A DNA stretch of 64,000 nt, taken from Azolla caroliniana (Eukaryota; Polypodiophyta). The stretch spans positions 34,162,001 to 34,226,000 of the forward strand of contig JBHGNT010000001.1 in the NCBI GenBank assembly GCA_043228905.1, written 5' to 3'. Shown here piece after piece: positions 58,501 through 64,000 of the stretch. Made by a program: the position numbers and the translations under genes. Every line of letters starts with the position of its first letter. The first letter of the stretch is position 1. The notes beneath the pieces are model-generated. The model did no database searches. It saw only the letters and a list, made by a program, of their open reading frames with translations, and had not been told where the DNA came from.

Positions 58501-61114
58501 TACTACCACTTGCTCCCACAAATCAATGTCAAAACCTAGTGCCCTCAAAAAATTTGATTACAGAGAATTGATGAGTAGGCACAGTATGTGTCTTCAGAAT
58601 AGAATGAAGCATTGATAGATTAGACACAGCAAAAATGCAAATATCGCCTAAGTCAAAAAGTAAAACTCCAATCTGTGTTGGAAATAGGCTGACCATACTG
58701 CAGTTGGTTGTGAAAAATCTATATTGTTCAAAGAGCCCAAAGTTCAATCCATAAAATGAAAATAGCTGATGGCTTGAGAGCTTGAAGTATGCAGCAGAAA
58801 AAACAGAAAGAACTGTGAAATTATGAGCACGAAATGATAATAATAAATGATAAATTATTTGTAGTAATAAAGTGGTTCTCTCCTGATGAAGAAGAAGTCT
58901 GATCTTCTAAATAAGACTATACAAATAAAAAACGAATCCTTTGCTTTTTTTGCTTCTGAAACTGATAAAAATTGAAAAAAAAACTCGAGTTGGTTAATGA
59001 TGCATCTTCACTTCTTCCAAGCCGAGAGGTTAAATCATTCCGTCTATTTATCTCTCGTCAGTGCGGGAGTGAGTTTGTAATCACTCGCACCCCCAGTCTA
59101 TGTGCGATATAAGTTAGAATTCAAACATGTTACCAAAAGGACTGACTGTTTCAACCTACTTTTTTCGGTCCGAATCACAAACGACAAAAGTTTTCGTTAT
59201 CTATTCTGTTTAATCAAGCTCTTCTTTGGCGCACGTAGGGTAGAATCCATCGGACCGAATTAGGTAACTTTCTATTAGCGGAAACTAACAGCAGCCTGCC
59301 ACACGAAAGCTAAGAGGAGAAAGAATACTGGTATAACTGGCATTACATCGACGATTGGATCGAAGATGGCATAGGCTTCGGGTAATTTGGCATAAAAAGT
59401 ATCAGTGATGTGAGGAAGATTCTCCAGACAGATGTTACACAAAACCATCATTTCTATTCTCCAATAATGACTAGTTTTCTTCTAAGACAGTGACGCTTGT
59501 CAATCAACTCACCCATCAGTTCTATACTATTATATATTCTTCCCTTCGAACTGGTTAAAAGAAATCTATTTCTTTTTTTCACCAAACAAAAGAGAGGAGA
59601 ATTCTTTTCTTTGGGATTTTCATCTGTCGAATCAACAAAAATTTGAAATAGTTTCTTGGCGCCTAATCTAATGGGTCACAGGAAGGGAAAAACTAAGGCA
59701 TCTGGAAAAAAACGATTTATTTCTATCAACAAACCAGCTAACAACCCAAACCATATAGTATCAATGACGGGGGCTGTAGAGAGATAAATCTTCACATATT
59801 GCATCAGAAATTCTCCTTGTTGTTCTTTTTTTATCTCCCCCTCTTCCCTCTCCTACAAATTACCAAACCCTTTGCATCCTACCAAAAAAAAAAAAAAGCC
59901 TCCTTGTCGATCCTTTCCTCCCGAAAAGTTAGGAAATTACATTTAGATTCGAGGATTCGGAATCATACTGCTTGCTTGCTTGCTTGCTGGGAAATCACAA
60001 AGAAGTTCCGGGACGCGGGCGGCAAAAACCCAGAGACCTTGCAAGCAACACTGCTCGCCCGTAGTAATGCTCGCCTTAGCCATTATCGCCCGCCAAATTA
60101 CACTTTTCAAAGCTCGCTCTAGCCATTTCTCTGCTGCTTTCCGGCATTGCCGAAAATGATTGAAATGAAAGGGAAGGGAATTGGCCGAGCAAATGAGACT
60201 AGCAGAAAGACGAGACCGAGTGCTTTTCTTTTACAAAACAACAAAAAGCTATAAATACAAGAAAAGAAATAAATCTCACGAACACACAGGAATGGAACGC
60301 ATGAAAGAGCTTGCAGGGAGACACCTCTCTCGCTATTCCAAAAACAAAAAAAAACGTTCTGTTCTATGTTATTCTATCTGGTGCAGACAAAGTATGATGG
60401 GGAAAAGAAACTACTTTTCGATTGTCGAGTTGGCGGAGTTTTTTTGCCGGACTTAATCTAAGTAACCCGCCTAAGTAAAGGTCGCTTCCCTCGGGATGAA
60501 AAATTCATCCACTCGGCTTTCGAAGGATTAATTGATTAATCCTGGAAGAGAACCTTCAGTATGTACGTAGTACTTTTAATCCTGAGTTACAAAATTCTCC
60601 TCGATTGTGAGAAATATGTCGGAAGTGGAGGCATCATAAAATCTCCTCGGTTCCACTCGGAGTTGTTCATAATATGTTAATTGGCTTCGAAGCGGGGACC
60701 CTTCGATAGCATATGAAACACCATACATCAGCAAAAATCTTCATCTCCTACATTTGCCACAAATTAAGGTTCTAACAGCACTCCAATGAGGGAAACTCCA
60801 AATAAGCACCACCACATCCTTTAACAGTAATGAATTCTTCCATAGCTGTTTGCAACCTTCAAGTCAAACAATTTAACATTTTGACCTGTTTAAAAACCTC
60901 TGGAACATGTGTCAAACACGGGATCACATTGAAAACCCCAAAAAAACTTTCTTGCTGAAAGAATGAGAAGGACTGGCCACGGTTAGAGAAGGGATTTTCT
61001 TTTTTCTCTACAACATTAAAACCCCACACCCACAAGGCTGGGAGCGAGAGCTTCCTCACACTTGTTTGTCTCATTAGTCATGTTTGGACCCCACGGACAT
61101 TAATATATCAATGT

Positions 61115-61192
<78 letters not shown>

Positions 61193-62227
61193 CCTTTGTG
61201 AGCCTTCTGCACCATTGTTTCCATATGACTTAGCTTACATTCTCTTCAATATAAGATGGGGTGTTGGGCTGCTGATAAGGAGACTGATCGACAGTGCATA
61301 TTTTGCCTGAAACCAGTTCGGAAGTCAGTGGATTACACTTTGCTAGAACGCACTACATTCAACCACATTAAAGTTTGCTTTCTACACATCGTCAATCTAG
61401 CCCGCTCCTTTAACACACTCCTCTCACACTCACAATGTGCACTCTCGACTGCAACATTTATTAGTCAAATTCTTGAACAGAGAGAGAATTCACTACTCAA
61501 TTTCGCATTTGTTTCCCTAGATCATATTTGAACTTCAATAGCTCAGCACCACCACTAACGATGTGGCAAAGAGTCATCATAAAGCAATCAGAGGAATGCC
61601 GACAACAATGAAGACCGTGAGTACCAAGATATAAGTCACGTTGGCCACACCATCACCATGGAGATAATTTCTCACCATGTTCGACCCATATGAGGATACT
61701 CAGATGCACTTGTTGAACTTCCTCATAGCCTTTTTCCACTGCACCAACCAACCTCAGATAAGATGTCCAATCACCATGACTCAACCCATACATATCAGAT
61801 ATGCACTTTGTGCTTGTACAACATCTCCAAAATCATTCCACCAGATGCATTAAGAAGATACACGATCACAGAGCTCTAGGAAAGCTAAAGCTTTTGTTTT
61901 TAATTTAAGAATGGATAATATGAACTCATCGTTCTTTGTAATATTAACTTGCCTCATCGGCCAATTTTGGTCTCTAGTAGACGTAAATCTCTATCTATGT
62001 ATCTATCTCGCTCTACATATCCGCATCCACACATCTCTCAATCGCTCCAAAAGAATAGACGAGGAATCACAATATGAAGAACAAGTCACAGGAGAACATA
62101 CCGCGAGATGATCGGAAAGGATGGTGTTCTCCATGCGGAATTGGGCATGCTGGCGTGATAGTTCCTCCGCTGTCCCATGACCAACATCTCCATCTCCTCC
62201 TCCATGCGACTGATCCAACTCTCCCAT
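55508..62227 (-). CDS. CFAP263-like: CCDC113/CFAP263-like axonemal coiled-coil protein (DUF4201-type)
   Basis: Exons on the minus strand: 62227..62102, 57800..57325, 56950..56704, 56609..56478, 55747..55508; 1,221 nt, 406 aa, similar to animal and algal CCDC113 (about 370-400). All junctions are GT-AG and frame closes. Exon 1 gives [11 protein letters not shown]...[12 protein letters not shown]. The middle is predicted coiled coil with an acidic/Ser-rich segment (about 65-115). From about residue 200 the sequence shows the family hallmark: [20 protein letters not shown] then [13 protein letters not shown], followed by heptad-rich helices, [14 protein letters not shown] and a terminal [13 protein letters not shown]. 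In animals and algae the family sits in the ciliary axoneme/basal-body region. Flowering plants lack cilia, so this implies motile sperm. CCDC96 shares the domain and is the alternative. The last 25 residues are less certain. Confidence 0.8.
57950..58440 (+). mobile_element. Hairpin-ended dispersed repeat, copy E, in CFAP263-like intron 1
   Basis: About 490 bp. It matches copy B at its 5' part (AAAGGGGTTACAA, GATC..GCAATTTG, CACGATCTTGTCACCCTTATC at 58,081-58,101) and copy A at its 3' part (GAGATAACATTT at 58,340, CTCTTTTGGTCT). The hairpin is more degenerate here (about 58,374-58,403: TCTCAATGGCTATTTAACCT then CCTAAGAGAC). ATTAATATATC and TTCTTTCTTT follow. This copy and copy B define the element's approximate full length. 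Confidence 0.6.
58980..59700 (-). other. Nuclear integrant of plastid DNA (NUPT) spanning psbK
   Basis: Surrounds a recognisable psbK reading frame inside intron 1 of the CFAP263-like gene. Only psbK can be identified. The expected plastid neighbours (psbI and trnS downstream, trnQ upstream) were looked for and not found, so the insert is probably short or rearranged. Both limits are guesses based on where sequence texture changes. The next stretch to 60,720 is also unusual (GC-rich patches, AAGC repeats) and may be part of it. Confidence 0.6.
59275..59451 (-). CDS. psbK: psbK-like reading frame (photosystem II protein K), transferred plastid copy
   Basis: An intact 58-codon frame from ATG (59,451) to TAA (59,275). 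The C-terminal 37 residues contain the PsbK mature protein: [20 protein letters not shown] followed by [17 protein letters not shown], one transmembrane helix. The leader ([20 protein letters not shown]) is close to the usual length of about 20-25. PsbK is a small subunit of photosystem II made in the plastid. In the nucleus it lacks a visible plastid transit peptide and a nuclear promoter, so it is probably not functional despite being intact. Codons are C-richer than in typical seed-plant psbK, as in fern or lycophyte plastomes. Assembly chimerism is the alternative explanation. Confidence 0.85.
   Translation of the reverse strand: MMVLCNICLENLPHITDTFYAKLPEAYAIFDPIVDVMPVIPVFFLLLAFVWQAAVSFR
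61121..61189. repeat. (CT)n microsatellite
   Basis: An uninterrupted CT run of about 34 units in intron 1 of the CFAP263-like gene. Perfect length suggests high mutability. Confidence 0.95.
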
Positions 62228-64000
62228 TGCTCCTCCTCCTCCTTATTCCTCTTCCTCTTTCAACAGCGCAAGGCAGTTGATGTTTGTGTACGAAGAATGC
62301 GTTTTCTATCTTCGGGATACAACTTTGCCTCTGCAGGATTAACTTCTGAAACCTCTGAAGGATGCCCCTTGCTCTGTTCTTTTATTTCCCCAAATACCCC
62401 TCTCTCCCTCCCTCCAACCCAACCCACACATCCATTCCTTACTCGTTCTTTGGCCCTTGCTCTCCCGGTAGAAAAGAAAAACATCGATTGAATTTGAGAA
62501 AAAGGCGATGATTCGTCCATCTCTCAAAGATGTCTTTAGAGTTTGGAAACAAATGCATTGAATCTAGGGGCATTCCAAGAAATAGGGCAAATCTTCAAGA
62601 GTATTTTTCCCCATGTGGGAATATCAGACTTTCAATCTTTTCTACGTGCTCCATGACAAGACATAGAAGAGCAATAGGGTAAAGGGGACCAAATTATCGG
62701 CCTTCAACATATCCATTGCTTGCTTTCACATTGAGGGTTTCCATTGGTATTCCAATGTTAAGTACAAAAAACATTCATGTCTTCAACATAAGGGTAGTGT
62801 TTGCAATTATGATCCTTTCTCATGATCTAATGAAAACACACATGTATACAATCAGGAGGATAAACCAATCGATGTGCTTTGAACATCAAGAGTTTGAACC
62901 CCTTTGTGACCCTAGATCTCATTAATCGATATGTTTGAATTGTGTGAGTTCAAGCTGTGTATGTGGCTTATGTGATTCAAACATTCTTGGTTGAGGCATA
63001 GTTCGAAGGTAGCGAAGTCAAGTGTTGTGTTGCCGATGGCGCAAGGTGTGAACCGCCTCTAAAACAAATGGTTGTAAGCATGGTCTAACAAAAGAGAGTA
63101 ATTGGGTTTAAATAGATTGTAAATATGTTCGACAATGCAATTTGAACCTTGTACATATGTTTTATAAAGCATCCTGATCACCAATAAGGGAAATATTTGA
63201 AGCAATAACATGTTTAAAGATAAACAAAAAGTTTCATGGGGAAACCTTTGCACAAATACATTCAACCTATTTTATAATCTTAGGAAAATACATTAATGCC
63301 AAGTGGCGCCATGTGCCCAGACTCCAACCATAGCATGGCTAGACTTATATTAACCCATAAATCCATCTCTTGGCATAAACACCTAATGGTTACACTGACA
63401 CAAGCATATGCACATGTGACACTCTTTTTGACACGCCATTGCTAAGGATCAATGCACTTTGAAATTGTTTTTGTTATTCTAAAATTTATGGTTTTGTTGT
63501 TCAACAAAACATCATCTCAAATATATTTTCTCGTAATGTTTGATAAAGAATAGTGAAAAGTAGAGTGATGTTTGACCGATGCAAATGACAAATGTTAGAG
63601 TAAGGATACTCTTTAGTAGGAATTCTCCCTAATTAATCTACTTGACGCCATTGTTCTCATGAAATAAGTTGACATTTATGACTTCTATACATGAAAATAT
63701 GGACTCAAAATCATAAACCATTTGTATCTACATAATTTCAAGTTGTCTAAAATCCACTAGCATGTATTTGCATAAGCATAATAATCCTTCCAAGTAATCT
63801 ATTCACTTTTAATGTTTGACCTTTTCTCGTACATATGATACATTCAAACTCAACATGTACTACATGATGCTCTAAACCTTAGACAATGCAATGGTTTGGT
63901 TTGTTTCAACTACTCTTACTAGTAGAAATTTTGATTTTCTAATTTCTTGTAAATCTTGAAGGTTCTAGCAAAAGGAGCCTATATGGGCCATACTCATATA
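62228..64000. other. Upstream region of the CFAP263-like gene and intergenic DNA
   Basis: From 62,228 to about 62,520 the sequence is CT-rich on the plus strand (GA-rich on the sense strand), consistent with the 5' UTR and promoter of the minus-strand gene. The open frames in it are not conserved-looking. From 62,520 to the window end no gene was recognised. AGAGTTTGAACCCCTTTGTG near 62,890 is an isolated T-loop-like motif. Confidence 0.5.

Noticed and set aside
61256-61531. Additional exon of the CFAP263-like gene or separate small gene in intron 1
   Set aside because: It lies on the opposite strand, has no family resemblance, and the five-exon model is already in frame.
62260-62520. N-terminal extension of the CFAP263-like protein
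   Set aside because: The minus-strand frames here are GA-rich leader sequence; the ATG at 62,227 starts the open frame that leads to the exon 1 donor.
1-64000. CRISPR arrays, bacterial operons or phage modules
   Set aside because: The window is eukaryotic: GT-AG introns, plant gene families and microsatellites. No spaced identical short repeats of CRISPR type were seen.

Overview
This window is nuclear DNA of a land plant. It carries seven protein-coding genes with GT-AG introns, long AT-rich intergenic stretches, microsatellites, retroposon relics and one piece of plastid DNA. The best clue to lineage is a minus-strand gene at 55.5-62.2 kb. It looks like an axonemal CCDC113/CFAP263-type coiled-coil protein, a family expected only in plants with flagellated sperm. 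An intact psbK reading frame of relatively GC-rich plastid type sits in its first intron. Together these favour a free-sporing plant (fern, lycophyte or bryophyte) over a flowering plant. That is inference; no species can be named.

Layout. 1,951-6,733 (+): type I vacuolar H+-pyrophosphatase, 8 exons, 761 aa. 8,215-8,802: a retroposon with a tRNA-like B box, a 66-bp VNTR, an A-rich tail and an 18-bp target-site duplication. 9,618-12,247 (+): TRM1-like tRNA guanine-26 dimethyltransferase, 6 exons, 567 aa, with a uORF touching its start and a repeat-rich insert. 14,336-15,999 (+): type II metacaspase, 2 exons, 395 aa, with inverted copies of a hairpin repeat in both flanks. 18,055-19,184 (+): small plastid-targeted single-pass membrane protein, 2 exons, 180 aa. 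19.2-25.7 kb: gene-poor. 25,762-42,442 (+): AIR9-like microtubule-associated protein, 36 exons, about 1,789 aa, with LRRs and eleven A9 repeats; two of its introns hold repeat insertions. 46,260-48,352 (+): GT-2-type trihelix transcription factor, 2 exons, 611 aa, preceded by a degenerate telobox-like minisatellite. 48.4-55.5 kb: intergenic, with segmental duplications and a 5'-truncated LINE bounded by target-site duplications. 55,508-62,227 (-): the CFAP263-like gene, 5 exons, 406 aa.

Exon models were made by hand from splice signals, frame continuity and remembered family structure. In every model the exon lengths sum to a multiple of three. The genes are functionally unrelated housekeeping or cell-biology genes and form no operon or cluster. 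The window's novelty lies in its repeats: the VNTR retroposon, a dispersed family ending in a conserved 31-bp hairpin (five copies), 66-nt coding repeats in the AIR9 N-terminus, and tandem arrays in introns and untranslated regions.
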